Shown piece by piece: positions 1-7,854 of a DNA stretch of 36,956 nt. Every line of letters starts with the position of its first letter. Within the stretch, counting starts at the first letter, position 1. The notes under the pieces were generated by a model. The model did no database searches, had not been told where the DNA came from, and worked only from the letters and a program-made list of their open reading frames with translations. The stretch is from an uncultured Microbacteriaceae bacterium (GTDB taxonomy: Bacteria; Actinomycetota; Actinomycetes; Actinomycetales; Microbacteriaceae). The stretch lies in NCBI GenBank assembly GCA_943914115.1, contig CALUAU010000002.1, positions 1 through 36,956 on the forward strand, read 5' to 3'. The position numbers and the translations under genes were made by a program.

Positions 1-160
1 TGGTGAGCACGCTACCGGCCGATTCAAGCACGGCACGCGGCACGAAGTTCTCACTAGCGATCATTTCAAGCGTGTTGCGCTGGCGTTCAAGTTCATCGCG
101 CAGCACTTCGAGGATTTCCGGGTCGACCTGTGAAAGCGGCAGGTTTTGGTAGTCGGACAC
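1..160 (-). CDS. glyA: Serine hydroxymethyltransferase, N-terminal part (cut by window edge)
   Basis: The first 53 codons are visible; the rest lies outside the window. The enzyme is PLP-dependent and interconverts serine plus THF with glycine plus 5,10-methylene-THF, the main entry of one-carbon units. The visible protein starts V-S-D-Y-Q and contains the family signature IASENFVPRAVLESAGSVLT, with V where most members have T or C. The GTG at 160 is chosen because AAGGAG lies five bases upstream (about 166-171) and the family motif is in this frame. An ATG at 162 opens a different frame that does not encode GlyA. A ZTP-type riboswitch sits in the 5' leader, so expression should rise when 10-formyl-THF is short and ZTP accumulates. 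Confidence 0.93.
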   Translation of the reverse strand, partial: MSDYQNLPLSQVDPEILEVLRDELERQRNTLEMIASENFVPRAVLESAGSVLT

Positions 161-171
161 ATTGACTCCTT

Positions 172-195
172 GTTCAATTCAATGGCTTGTTGAAC
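172..195 (-). promoter_or_regulatory. Hairpin between ZTP aptamer and glyA ribosome binding site
   Basis: On the minus strand GTTCAA (195-190) can pair with TTGAAC (177-172) around a 12-base loop. The 3' arm ends directly before the AAGGAG of glyA. It is the only obvious structure between the aptamer and the start codon, so it is a candidate expression platform acting on translation. There is no U-tract that would make it a terminator. The regulatory role is inferred. Confidence 0.45.
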
Positions 196-204
196 TGGAT
201 CGGC

Positions 205-281
205 GAACCCAGGCGTGCGGCTCGTGTTTCCTTTGCCGCTTCCCGATGGTGACCCACCCAACGCCAGTCGCGGCTCGTTCC
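205..281 (-). ncRNA. ZTP (pfl-type) riboswitch aptamer
   Basis: Read on the minus strand, the leader carries the conserved landmarks of the ZTP riboswitch in order: GCCGCGACTGGCG, a small GGGTGG/CCATC hairpin, GGGAAGCGGC, a variable linker, and CGCCTGGGT (215-207). GCCGC (274-270) pairs with GCGGC (239-235) as P1. GGCG in the 5' part and CGCC in the 3' part are complementary, as expected for the pseudoknot of this class. The class binds ZTP/ZMP and is known upstream of folate and purine genes, including glyA. Placement 45 bases before glyA fits exactly. Confidence 0.88.
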
Positions 282-287
282 ATACTA
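282..287 (-). promoter_or_regulatory. Probable -10 box of the glyA/ZTP riboswitch transcript
   Basis: TAGTAT on the minus strand would start the RNA at about 275-277, just where the P1 stem of the aptamer begins. No convincing -35 box is visible at 16-18 bases upstream. Confidence 0.5.
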
Positions 288-321
288 AAGCGGGCCGAAG
301 TTGCGAGCCGCTCAGAATACG

Positions 322-343
322 GCGCGCAACAAAATTGTCGCGC
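322..343 (-). terminator. Hairpin directly after the MFS gene
   Basis: GCGCG-ACAA and TTGT-TGCGCGC arms, with a small bulge and an A/T-rich tip, abut the MFS stop codon at 344. It could terminate the MFS transcript and insulate the glyA leader. No T-run follows, so it is a weak call. Confidence 0.4.
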
Positions 344-1570
344 TCACTCGGCAGACGCAGCCGACTTTCGCTGCCGCAAATCAATCGCGATCGACAGGCC
401 GATCGACAGCGCGATCAATCCGATGAACGCCCAACCGGGCGCCCGCATCCCGAACGAGGTCAGCAACAGGCCACCCAAATACGAGCCGGATGCGATACCG
501 ACATTGAACCCGGTGTTGTAGAGCGCCGCCGCCAGATCTCGTTGGCGTGCAGCCGCAGCTGCCAGCAGCCGGGCCTGCAATAGCACCGGCATGAATCCCA
601 TCCCGGCACCCCACAGCACAAACCCCGCGAGCGCCACCGGCTGAACCCCCGCAAAAATCGTCACCACGGCGCCACCGACAAGCATGATCGCCGCGGTCAA
701 GTACCAACCCGATTTGGGTCGGCTTGTGAACAGTGCCCCGGTGGCCATCGCCGCGAGCGCCGAGGCGATGCCGTAACCGAACTGTGCCACCGGTAGCTGC
801 GCCTCGGTAATCGCCACCTCGTGCAGCAGATACGGTGCGTTATACGAGTAGAAGCTGTACTGCCCGCACATGACGATAGCGGTGAGGATGCACACCAGCG
901 TCACCATCCGCAGCGAGTGCTGCGGCCCCTGCAGCGCACTCACAACAGCCTCAGTGTCGATTGCGCCGGTAGTGACAGGTTGCTTACCGGGCCGCCCCTT
1001 CGGCAGCACTACAAGCAGGATGAGCACCACCGTCAAACAGCCCCCGGCCACTGCGATAAACGCTGCGCGCCATCCCAGCCACTGCCCCAGTGAGGTGCTG
1101 ATCGGCACACCCAGCACGAAGGCAAGGCTGCCGCCACCGCCGGTGATCGATACCGCTTTCATCACCTGTTCGGGCTGCACGATGGTCGCGGTGTAGGCGG
1201 TGACCGTGGCCCAGAACACCCCGTGGGCAACCCCGGTGACCACTCGGCTCACCACCACGAGCGCATAGTTGGGGGCAAGCGCGGTGAAAATGGTGCCGAT
1301 CGCGAAGATCGTGAGCACCACCACCAGCAGTGTGCGTTTGGGGATGCGGGCGAATAGCAGCACCAGCGGCGTGGAGGTGAGCACGACCGTCAACGCAAAA
1401 ACCGACACCAGGTTGCCGATGTCTGAGTGCTGCACCTGCAGCTCGGGGGCCATCAGGTGCATCAAACCCGACGGCATCATCTCGATAGTGATCGACATGA
1501 AGGTTGCCGCCGCGAGCGCGATGAGCGCCAGCATGGGCAGGGGATGCTTGGTGTCGGGGCTGATATTCAC
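344..1570 (-). CDS. MFS transporter, DHA1-type drug/sugar efflux family
   Basis: This 408-residue membrane protein has about twelve hydrophobic helices, the usual size for the major facilitator superfamily. The loop after helix 2 carries ARIPKRTLL, the basic loop A region of DHA1 efflux carriers. Helix 4-5 has the R-V-V-T-G-V-A-H-G-V-F-W stretch typical of the AraJ/YdhP/NepI-like group. Such carriers export small molecules by proton antiport; the substrate cannot be told. The GTG at 1570 lies six bases after a TAATCT -10 box with no Shine-Dalgarno, so the mRNA is probably leaderless. It is transcribed divergently from purU with only 47 bp between the two start codons. A link to purine or nucleoside export is possible but only inferred from that neighbour. 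Confidence 0.85.
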   Translation of the reverse strand: MNISPDTKHPLPMLALIALAAATFMSITIEMMPSGLMHLMAPELQVQHSDIGNLVSVFALTVVLTSTPLVLLFARIPKRTLLVVVLTIFAIGTIFTALAPNYALVVVSRVVTGVAHGVFWATVTAYTATIVQPEQVMKAVSITGGGGSLAFVLGVPISTSLGQWLGWRAAFIAVAGGCLTVVLILLVVLPKGRPGKQPVTTGAIDTEAVVSALQGPQHSLRMVTLVCILTAIVMCGQYSFYSYNAPYLLHEVAITEAQLPVAQFGYGIASALAAMATGALFTSRPKSGWYLTAAIMLVGGAVVTIFAGVQPVALAGFVLWGAGMGFMPVLLQARLLAAAAARQRDLAAALYNTGFNVGIASGSYLGGLLLTSFGMRAPGWAFIGLIALSIGLSIAIDLRQRKSAASAE

Positions 1571-1617
1571 TGCCCCAGATTACGCGTTGAAACTTGGCGG
1601 TGTCGTAGGCTGATCTG
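1571..1617. promoter_or_regulatory. Divergent promoter region, MFS / purU
   Basis: In 47 bp there are two opposed -10 boxes. TAATCT on the minus strand (1582-1577) is followed by six bases and the MFS GTG. TAGGCT on the plus strand (1606-1611) is followed by six bases and the purU GTG. Both starts lack a Shine-Dalgarno. For the MFS side a possible -35 is ACGACA 18 bases upstream; no good -35 is seen for purU. Confidence 0.55.
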
Positions 1618-2502
1618 GTGAGTAATTCCTCGACGCAGCAGCCCAGCACCCCGAACGAACAGCAGTGGATTTTGACGCTTGTCGCCGACGACCGTCCCGG
1701 TATCGTCCACGCCATCACCGCCGCCCTGGTGGCGGCCTCGGGAAACATTCTTGAACTGCAACAGTTTTCGTCCACTGACACTGGCCGGTTCTTCCTGCGC
1801 CTCGAGGTCGCGACGCCGGTAACGCGCGGTGCGCTGATGGCCGAGCTCGAACCGGTTGCAGCCCGGTTCAACGCGCAGATCCACCTCGATGCCACCAACC
1901 GCCGCATCCGCACGCTCATCCTCGGTTCGAAGGCCGAACACTGCGCCAATGACCTGCTTTTCCGGTATCACTCGGGCTATCTGCCGATTGAGGTGCCGAT
2001 GATGATGTCGAATCACCCCACGCTCGCATCCCTCGCCAAGTTTTATGAGGTGCCGTTCGAACACCTCCCGGTGACGAACCCCGAAGAAAAGGCCGCGTTC
2101 GAGCGTCGAGTGCTCGAGGTGGTCAACGAGCACGATATTGAGCTGGTGGTGCTCGCCCGCTACATGCAGATTTTGTCGCCAGAGCTGTGTGATGCGCTCG
2201 AGGGCCGCGCCATCAACATTCACCACTCGTTTTTGCCCGGCTTCAAGGGCGCGAACCCCTACCGGCAGGCCCACACCCGCGGCGTGAAGCTCGTGGGTGC
2301 CACCGCGCACTTTGTCACTACCGACCTGGATGAGGGCCCGATCATCGAGCAGAATGTGCGCCGTGTCGATCACTCGCAGTCGGTGGCTGAGCTGCAATCG
2401 CTCGGCCAGGATGAAGAGTCGCGCACCCTCACCCGGGCGGTGAAGTGGTTCGCCGAGCACCGCATCCTGTTAGACGGTCAGCGCACGATCGTCTTCGACT
2501 AG
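1618..2502 (+). CDS. purU: Formyltetrahydrofolate deformylase
   Basis: This 294-residue enzyme hydrolyses 10-formyl-THF to formate and THF, balancing the folate pools. Residues about 13-95 form the regulatory ACT domain (begins WILTLVADDRPGIVHAITAAL). The rest is the formyltransferase-fold hydrolase domain, with YMQILSPELCD, NIHHSFLPGFKGANPY and ATAHFVTTDLDEGPII supplying the catalytic Asn, His and Asp. The length matches the usual 280-295. The GTG at 1618 is preferred: TAGGCT ends six bases before it, giving a leaderless start, and the ACT domain begins soon after. It lies close to glyA, which is also a folate enzyme. A 13-bp stem follows and separates it from the convergent gene. Confidence 0.95.
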   Translation: MSNSSTQQPSTPNEQQWILTLVADDRPGIVHAITAALVAASGNILELQQFSSTDTGRFFLRLEVATPVTRGALMAELEPVAARFNAQIHLDATNRRIRTLILGSKAEHCANDLLFRYHSGYLPIEVPMMMSNHPTLASLAKFYEVPFEHLPVTNPEEKAAFERRVLEVVNEHDIELVVLARYMQILSPELCDALEGRAINIHHSFLPGFKGANPYRQAHTRGVKLVGATAHFVTTDLDEGPIIEQNVRRVDHSQSVAELQSLGQDEESRTLTRAVKWFAEHRILLDGQRTIVFD

Positions 2503-2528
2503 CCACCCGCACGCGCAAACTACGAACC

Positions 2529-2572
2529 CACCGGGCGGCAGGTGCCATGCACTGGGCAGCTGCCACCCGGTG
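2529..2572. terminator. Bidirectional hairpin between convergent genes
   Basis: CACCGGGCGGCAG (2529-2541) pairs with CTGCCACCCGGTG (2560-2572) with one mismatch and an 18-base loop. It lies in the 87-bp gap between the purU stop and the stop of the gene on the other strand, so it can serve both. Confidence 0.65.
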
Positions 2573-2589
2573 AGCTATTGTCGCTGCTG

Positions 2590-3723
2590 CTATGCAAGCG
2601 CCGGGGTCTCCCACAGCGGCAACACGGTGCCAATGCCGCGCTCGACCGCGTTGCGGTACACGGTGGTGCCCCAGGCAACATCCTCAATCGGTAGGCCACC
2701 CACCGAGAACAGCACGATTTCGTTATCGTCGCGACGCCCCGGTGCGCTCCCTTCAACTACGGCGCCGAGCTCTTCGATATCCCAGCGACGCATCTTGCCC
2801 TCCGACACCAGGTCGAGGAACTTGCAGCCGATAATGCCGACAAAGTTGTGCGTGGGATATGGCGCGTCCAGCGCCCAGGCCTCATACAGCCCGTACGAGT
2901 CAACGACCTTGCGCACCGCGAGATCTTCGAGTTCCTCGTCAATATTTGCCGGTGCGGGCATGGTGACGAATGTGCCTGCACGCAGCCACTCGCGCTTGAG
3001 CAGCGGGTAGTTTTCTACATCCCCGGCTTTGGCGGTGGCGCAATAGGCAACCACATCGCTATCGCAAACCGCCTCTTCGTTGGAGTACACCACCTGGATA
3101 TCGCGAATTTGCGGAATCCACTCCCCCACCCACTCGCGAAAATCTTCGATACCCGCCTGGCTGCGGCCGCGAACCTTTACGGTGTCAAGTTCGGGTAGCG
3201 CCGCGGCCATCGCCGAGAGTGTTGTTCGCCCCATCACGCCGGGCCCAACAATGCCCGCCACCTTCGAGTCGGGGCGCGCGAAATATTTGGCGCCCACACC
3301 CGAAACCGCGCCGGTGCGCATCGCCGAAAGCAGGTTCGCCGACATCAGTGCCAGCGGTGCCGCCGTGTCGGTGTCGTTGAGCATGAACATGAGGATGGAG
3401 CGCGGCAGGCCCTTGTCGCGGTTGTCGAGATTTGAGCCGTACCACTTCATTCCGGTGGTGCCGAACGAGCCACCCAGATAGGCCGGCATCGCGGTGAAAC
3501 GACGCTCATCGGCGTGTGCCGGCATCGTTGGAATTGCCGGATGTTCGGGGAAGGTCATCCGCGCACCGTGCGAATCATTATTGGGCCCGGCCATCCGATA
3601 ATCACCGCGGGCATACAGCTGAAATGTCTCTTCCATTACCGACACGCACGCGGGCATATCCAACACTCCAGCCGCGATAGTGTCGGGTTCGGAAAGGTAG
3701 CGGAACTCGATTTTGCTGCTCAA
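2590..3723 (-). CDS. Tyramine oxidase subunit B-like protein (ornithine cyclodeaminase / mu-crystallin family)
   Basis: The protein has a Rossmann NAD(P)-binding domain with VAGIVGPGVMGRTTLSA in the middle, and flanking blocks typical of actinobacterial proteins annotated tyramine oxidase subunit B: YRMAGPNNDSHGARMTFPE, GMKWYGSN, RSILMFMLND and LLSAMRTGAVSGVGAKY. The TTG at 3723 gives 377 residues, close to the family norm, and has AAAGGA five bases upstream. The longer reading frame up to 3876 adds a non-conserved N-terminus. An ATG at 3746 is an alternative. Family members act on amino acids or imines, but the true reaction of this subgroup is poorly known. No copper amine oxidase or other tyramine oxidase subunit is adjacent. 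A possible promoter, TTCGAC-16-TACACT, lies in the gap towards trpEG. Confidence 0.8.
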   Translation of the reverse strand: MSSKIEFRYLSEPDTIAAGVLDMPACVSVMEETFQLYARGDYRMAGPNNDSHGARMTFPEHPAIPTMPAHADERRFTAMPAYLGGSFGTTGMKWYGSNLDNRDKGLPRSILMFMLNDTDTAAPLALMSANLLSAMRTGAVSGVGAKYFARPDSKVAGIVGPGVMGRTTLSAMAAALPELDTVKVRGRSQAGIEDFREWVGEWIPQIRDIQVVYSNEEAVCDSDVVAYCATAKAGDVENYPLLKREWLRAGTFVTMPAPANIDEELEDLAVRKVVDSYGLYEAWALDAPYPTHNFVGIIGCKFLDLVSEGKMRRWDIEELGAVVEGSAPGRRDDNEIVLFSVGGLPIEDVAWGTTVYRNAVERGIGTVLPLWETPALA

Positions 3724-3909
3724 CAAAATCCTTTCAGACTCAGGCATGCACCGCCCTGGTGGGGCGCACGGCACGCGCGGGTGAGATAGCGCGTGATCGG
3801 CGCCGAAAGCGAGTGTAATCGAGCACGACCAAAGTCGAAGTGACGGGTTGGTAACGCCTTTGCTGCCGCTGCCCAAACCCGTCTTTCGCGGTGGCTATCG
3901 CTGGCTGAG

Positions 3910-6039
3910 TTACGCTGTGGCCTCGCACCGTGCCAGCACCGCATCGATGATTCGGTGCCCGGCGCGGTCGCGCAGTGTCATGAGTGATTCGGGATGAAAT
4001 TGCACCGCAAACCACGGCTTGTCACGGTGCTGGATCGCCATCGGGATGCCGTCGGTGTCGCTCGCGACCACGGTGAGTTCGTCGGGTATCGAAACGGGGT
4101 CGACATACAGCGAGTGGTAGCGGCCGGTGACGAATGTTTCGGGGAGTGAGTCGAGGAATCCCGCGGCCACCACCTGCACCTCGCGCTCCTGGCCGTGCAG
4201 CGGATGGTCGAGCTGTTTGAGGGTGGCGCCAAAATATTCGGCTATCGCCTGCTGTCCGAGGCACACACCGAACACCGGCAGACCGCGACGGTCAACCTCG
4301 GCGAGAATCTGCGCATCCGCAAAATCATCGGGGCTGCCTGGCCCTGGCGACATCACCACGAGCGTGGGCTGGTGCTGGTCGATGACCGCGACGATAGTCT
4401 CTGCATCCAGGCCGCCTTTCGGCACTCGCACCGTGTGCACCTCGGCGCCGGTTTCGCGCATATATCCGGCGAGCATTTGCACGAATGAGTCTTCGTGGTC
4501 GAAGAACAGGATGCGATGCCCGCTGCCGGTGCGCGGCGCGGCTTCGGTTTCGGGTTCGTCAGCATCGGCGGCGTCGATGGCTTCGAGTAGCGCCGAGGCT
4601 TTCATCTCGGTCTCGCGCTCTTCGTCCTCGGGGACCGATTCGATGAGTAGCGTGCCGCCGGCGCGCACTTCGGCCACTCCGTCGCGAATCATTGCCGCGC
4701 GAATTGTCAGCCCGGTGTTGATGTCGCCATTCGCTCCGAGTACGCCGAGCGCGCCCGCATACCAGGTGCGCGGTGAGCGCTCATGTTCGTCGATAAAGCG
4801 CATTGCCCAAATCTTCGGTGCCCCGGTAACGGTGACCGCCCACATATGCGAGGCGACGGCATCAATACCGTCATATCCGGGGCGCAGCGTGCCCTCGACG
4901 TGGTCGACCGTGTGGATCACTTTGGCGTACAGTTCAACCTGGCGGCGACCAATAATTCGCACCGACCCGGGCTCGCAGATGCGTGCCTTGTCGTTGCGGT
5001 CGACATCGGTGCACATCGTCAGTTCGGCGCGGTCTTTTTCGCTATTGAGCAGCGTGAGAATCTGGCCCTCATCTTCAATCGCGTCGGCACCGCGGGCGAT
5101 TGTGCCCGAGATCGGCGCGGTTTCGATGCGGCGGCCATTAACCCGCACAAACATTTCGGGGGATGCGGTGATGAGAAACTCATTGTCGCCGAGGTTCATG
5201 AGCGCCCCATAGGGTGCCGGATTGTCGCGACGCAGGCGCTGGAAAACTCGCGAGGGCGTGGTGTGCAGCGGCTTGCGGAACGCCTGCCCGGGCACCACCT
5301 CGAACAGGTCGCCGCGCCGGAACGATGCTTTTGCTTCACGCACCAGCTGCGCATACTCACCGGGCTGGTGATCGCGGCTCGGCTGCGCCTGCGGGTCGGG
5401 ACCTGTGAACGGTGCCGGCACTTCGGCGCGGGGGATGCCCTGGGTTGATTGCCCGAGATATTCGAACTCGAAGTCGTAGCGGCGTGCATCCCCGCGCTGC
5501 CGGTCAACCGCCAGCACCGAGTCGGGTAGGTAGACCACCAGGTCGCGCTGGCTGCCGCCGGCTGGCTCGTTCAGCGCCTCAATTTGGCGCACCAGGTCGT
5601 AACCGAACGGGCCGTACAGCCCCAGATGCGGCGCATCCGACGGTAGTGCAGCGATGAGCGCCCGCAGCACTGTGAACGATGAGCGGCGACGGGTGCGGTC
5701 TTCTTCAGCGAGCAGTTCATCGCGCTGCGGTGTGATTTCAATCAGATACTCGTGGCTCGAGGCGGCGCTGAGGGTGAGCCCATCAATCTGCTGCAGCGCA
5801 TCCACGAATGCCTGCAACGGCACCAGCCCCCGGTCGTTGAGCGCCTGCATCCGCAGTGAGAAACCGCGGCCCTCAAGTTTCAGGGGTGGATCGATAAAGC
5901 CGAGGTCCCACTGGGTGTAGCGGCCCGGAAACTCCACTCCGCTCGACAACACCACACCGGCGCGCCAGTCGAGCCCGGTAATGATCTCAGTCATTTCTGC
6001 GGGGTCGACGGCGTGCGTAGCGGTAGTTACTGTGAGCAT
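3910..6039 (-). CDS. trpEG: Anthranilate synthase, fused TrpE-TrpG
   Basis: One 709-residue chain carries both subunits. Residues about 1-490 are the chorismate-binding TrpE part, with PISGTIARGAD, TMCTDVDRNDKARIC, AVTVTGAPKIWAMRFI and AGGTLLIESVPEDEERETEMKA. After a short acidic linker, residues about 507-700 are a class I glutamine amidotransferase with GVCLGQQ (Cys593) and HPES (His682, Glu684), a complete triad. It makes anthranilate from chorismate and glutamine, the first step of tryptophan synthesis. Wording such as HMWAVTVTGAPK and NTGLTIRAAMIRDG matches the fused clade best known from alphaproteobacteria rather than the usual separate actinobacterial TrpE. ATG 6039 lies seven bases after a TAACCT box and has no Shine-Dalgarno, so a leaderless mRNA without a leader-peptide attenuator is likely. 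No other trp gene is nearby. Phenazine-type PhzE is the main alternative. Confidence 0.88.
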   Translation of the reverse strand: MLTVTTATHAVDPAEMTEIITGLDWRAGVVLSSGVEFPGRYTQWDLGFIDPPLKLEGRGFSLRMQALNDRGLVPLQAFVDALQQIDGLTLSAASSHEYLIEITPQRDELLAEEDRTRRRSSFTVLRALIAALPSDAPHLGLYGPFGYDLVRQIEALNEPAGGSQRDLVVYLPDSVLAVDRQRGDARRYDFEFEYLGQSTQGIPRAEVPAPFTGPDPQAQPSRDHQPGEYAQLVREAKASFRRGDLFEVVPGQAFRKPLHTTPSRVFQRLRRDNPAPYGALMNLGDNEFLITASPEMFVRVNGRRIETAPISGTIARGADAIEDEGQILTLLNSEKDRAELTMCTDVDRNDKARICEPGSVRIIGRRQVELYAKVIHTVDHVEGTLRPGYDGIDAVASHMWAVTVTGAPKIWAMRFIDEHERSPRTWYAGALGVLGANGDINTGLTIRAAMIRDGVAEVRAGGTLLIESVPEDEERETEMKASALLEAIDAADADEPETEAAPRTGSGHRILFFDHEDSFVQMLAGYMRETGAEVHTVRVPKGGLDAETIVAVIDQHQPTLVVMSPGPGSPDDFADAQILAEVDRRGLPVFGVCLGQQAIAEYFGATLKQLDHPLHGQEREVQVVAAGFLDSLPETFVTGRYHSLYVDPVSIPDELTVVASDTDGIPMAIQHRDKPWFAVQFHPESLMTLRDRAGHRIIDAVLARCEATA

Positions 6040-6046
6040 ACAAGCT

Positions 6047-6052
6047 AGGTTA
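6047..6052 (-). promoter_or_regulatory. -10 box of trpEG (leaderless start)
   Basis: TAACCT on the minus strand is followed by seven bases and the trpEG ATG. That places the transcription start at or next to the start codon. Confidence 0.5.
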
Positions 6053-6120
6053 GTGCCTGGATGCGCCGAGAGAATGCGGGTGCGCGATCAGCCAAGTTTT
6101 CGGTGCACAGCTGGCGGCTG

Positions 6121-7854
6121 CTACAGCCCCCGCGCAATCTCGGCGGTTACGCGCCGCCACGCATCGCGGGTTGCGGGTTTGAGCGAGCGCACATCGAGTT
6201 CGCTGCCGCCAACAAATGCCTCATCGTAGGGCACCGAAAGCACCACTCGCGTCAACTGCGAGAAGTGGTTCTCCAATCGGTTGGTGCGCGCTTGATCTTC
6301 TTTCGCCGAGGGTGCCGAAATGATTGTGACGGCATTGGCGAGTTTGTCTCCCAGGCCGCGTTCACGCAGCCCGTCAGCGAGCCAGGCCGCCGAGGCTGCG
6401 GTGTCTTCGCGCGAGGTAGAAACAATCACGAGCTGGTCGGCAGCCTCAACCGCCGCCTCCCAGTTCGAAGCGCGCATATTGTTCCCGGTGTCGATCACCA
6501 TGATGCGGTAGAACCGGCTCAACACCCGGTGCAGCCGACTAAACGCGTCGTCGTCAATAATCGCGGCGCTAGCCGCATCGTCATCGCTGGCGAGCACATC
6601 GAAGCGAGCGCGCCCTTGGTTGCGCACATACCGGTCGAGCTCGTTCACCGAGGCTCCGCCCGAAATCTCAAACTTCGGCAGTTCGCGCAACAGATCGACG
6701 GCGGTGTTCGAGTGATTGGCCGGTTTCGACCGCCAGCCGAGGGTGCCGCGGGTCTCGTTGTTGTCCCAGGCAAGGGTATAGCCGCCGCGGTACATCCCGA
6801 ACATTGCCGCGATCATGAGGGTCGTGGTGGTCTTGTGTGCGCCGCCCTTGGGATTGACCACCACGATAGTGCGCGGCCCATCGTAGTGTCGCTGAATGGC
6901 CTCGATATCTTCGCTCTCAGAAAGCTCGACACGCCCCGGGCGCAGCGTGATGAGACCACCACTGAGCTTGTTCAGCCCCGCGCGCCAACCGGTTTCAGCA
7001 ACCTGCTTGTGGGCCGATTCGGGTTCGGTGAAAAAATCGTCGAGTGTGGGCACCGATTCGGCGCCCACCGACGGGGATGCAGCTGGCTGCGGTGTGGTAT
7101 CCCGGGTCGGTTTCGGTGCCGCCTGCTGGGCTTGCCGGTCCTGTTTAGCAGACCGTGCCTCTCGCGGAAATACCGGTGACCAGTCTTCATCCGCCGCAGT
7201 GTCAGTGGCCTCGGTAGCCCGCTCAGCGTCGTCGAAGTTGCGGCCTGCCCCCTCGTTAAAATAGGCATCAAGTGCGGCGACACTATCGTCGTCGAGATCA
7301 GCAAACATGCGGCTGATGATCGGCACCTCGTCGGTTTCGGGGTCGGCTTCGGCCTGAACTCGCGAACGCTGGGGTTGAGGTGCAGCCTTCGTTTCGTGAT
7401 CGGCTTCGGCCGCCGGTTCGGGCTTTGCAAACACCAGCTGCTCGTCTTGCTCTGCCGCTGGTGCGTGCTGCTGCGCTACCGGTTCAGGCTCGGATTGCAG
7501 CTTCGCCATCATCGAGGTGCGCGGCAGCGAAACCGTCTCGTGCAGCGATTCGGTCACTGGTGCCAGCGAGGTGTCGCCCGGCTGCAGTGGCTCAGGGTCG
7601 CCTACCTGATCGAGACCACCGCTCGCACGCACGCGCAGCGGATAAACCGCATCAACGTCGATCGTGCGCACATCGAGGTCTTCACCCAGTTCGGCGGCAC
7701 GCTCAATGGCCCGAGTAATTACGAGTTCACGCACCGTGTCGGCATCGGCGGCTTCGAAACGCTCTACGTGTAGCCCCTCACGCAGCTCGCCTTTCCCGTC
7801 ATAGCGAACCAGCGCGACCAGACCATGCCGTGCGTCACTTGAATCACGTGTCAC
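6121..7854 (-). CDS. ParA/MinD-like ATPase with long acidic N-terminal arm
   Basis: The C-terminal 250 of 577 residues are a deviant-Walker-A ATPase of the MinD/ParA type. KGGAHKTT is at about 336-343, TLAWDNNETRGTLGWR serves as switch I, and VIDTGNN near 455 as Walker B. The first 100 residues are a small conserved-looking domain. About 100-300 is low complexity, rich in Glu, Asp, Ala, Pro and Gln, and probably disordered. Such ATPases position cargo such as DNA, septal proteins or secretion machinery. The layout of a long arm plus ATPase recalls ESX-associated EspI-like proteins, but no ESX gene is here. GTG 7854 is chosen because GGAGG lies six bases upstream; the open frame up to 8019 has no such support. 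There is no parB-like partner nearby, so the cargo is unknown. Confidence 0.75.
   Translation of the reverse strand: MTRDSSDARHGLVALVRYDGKGELREGLHVERFEAADADTVRELVITRAIERAAELGEDLDVRTIDVDAVYPLRVRASGGLDQVGDPEPLQPGDTSLAPVTESLHETVSLPRTSMMAKLQSEPEPVAQQHAPAAEQDEQLVFAKPEPAAEADHETKAAPQPQRSRVQAEADPETDEVPIISRMFADLDDDSVAALDAYFNEGAGRNFDDAERATEATDTAADEDWSPVFPREARSAKQDRQAQQAAPKPTRDTTPQPAASPSVGAESVPTLDDFFTEPESAHKQVAETGWRAGLNKLSGGLITLRPGRVELSESEDIEAIQRHYDGPRTIVVVNPKGGAHKTTTTLMIAAMFGMYRGGYTLAWDNNETRGTLGWRSKPANHSNTAVDLLRELPKFEISGGASVNELDRYVRNQGRARFDVLASDDDAASAAIIDDDAFSRLHRVLSRFYRIMVIDTGNNMRASNWEAAVEAADQLVIVSTSREDTAASAAWLADGLRERGLGDKLANAVTIISAPSAKEDQARTNRLENHFSQLTRVVLSVPYDEAFVGGSELDVRSLKPATRDAWRRVTAEIARGL

Noticed and set aside
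4127..5212. Long open frame on the plus strand opposite trpEG (361 codons)
   Set aside because: It is antisense to a well-supported gene, is Ser/Arg/Pro rich and shows no family motif. High-GC third positions create such frames. The same holds for 984-1949, 1567-2460, 6061-7179, 9512-10357, 15244-16038 and 17343-18248.
3910..6039. Phenazine-type PhzE instead of TrpEG
   Set aside because: No phz genes are near, and the motif wording fits the fused anthranilate synthase clade. It is kept only as an alternative.
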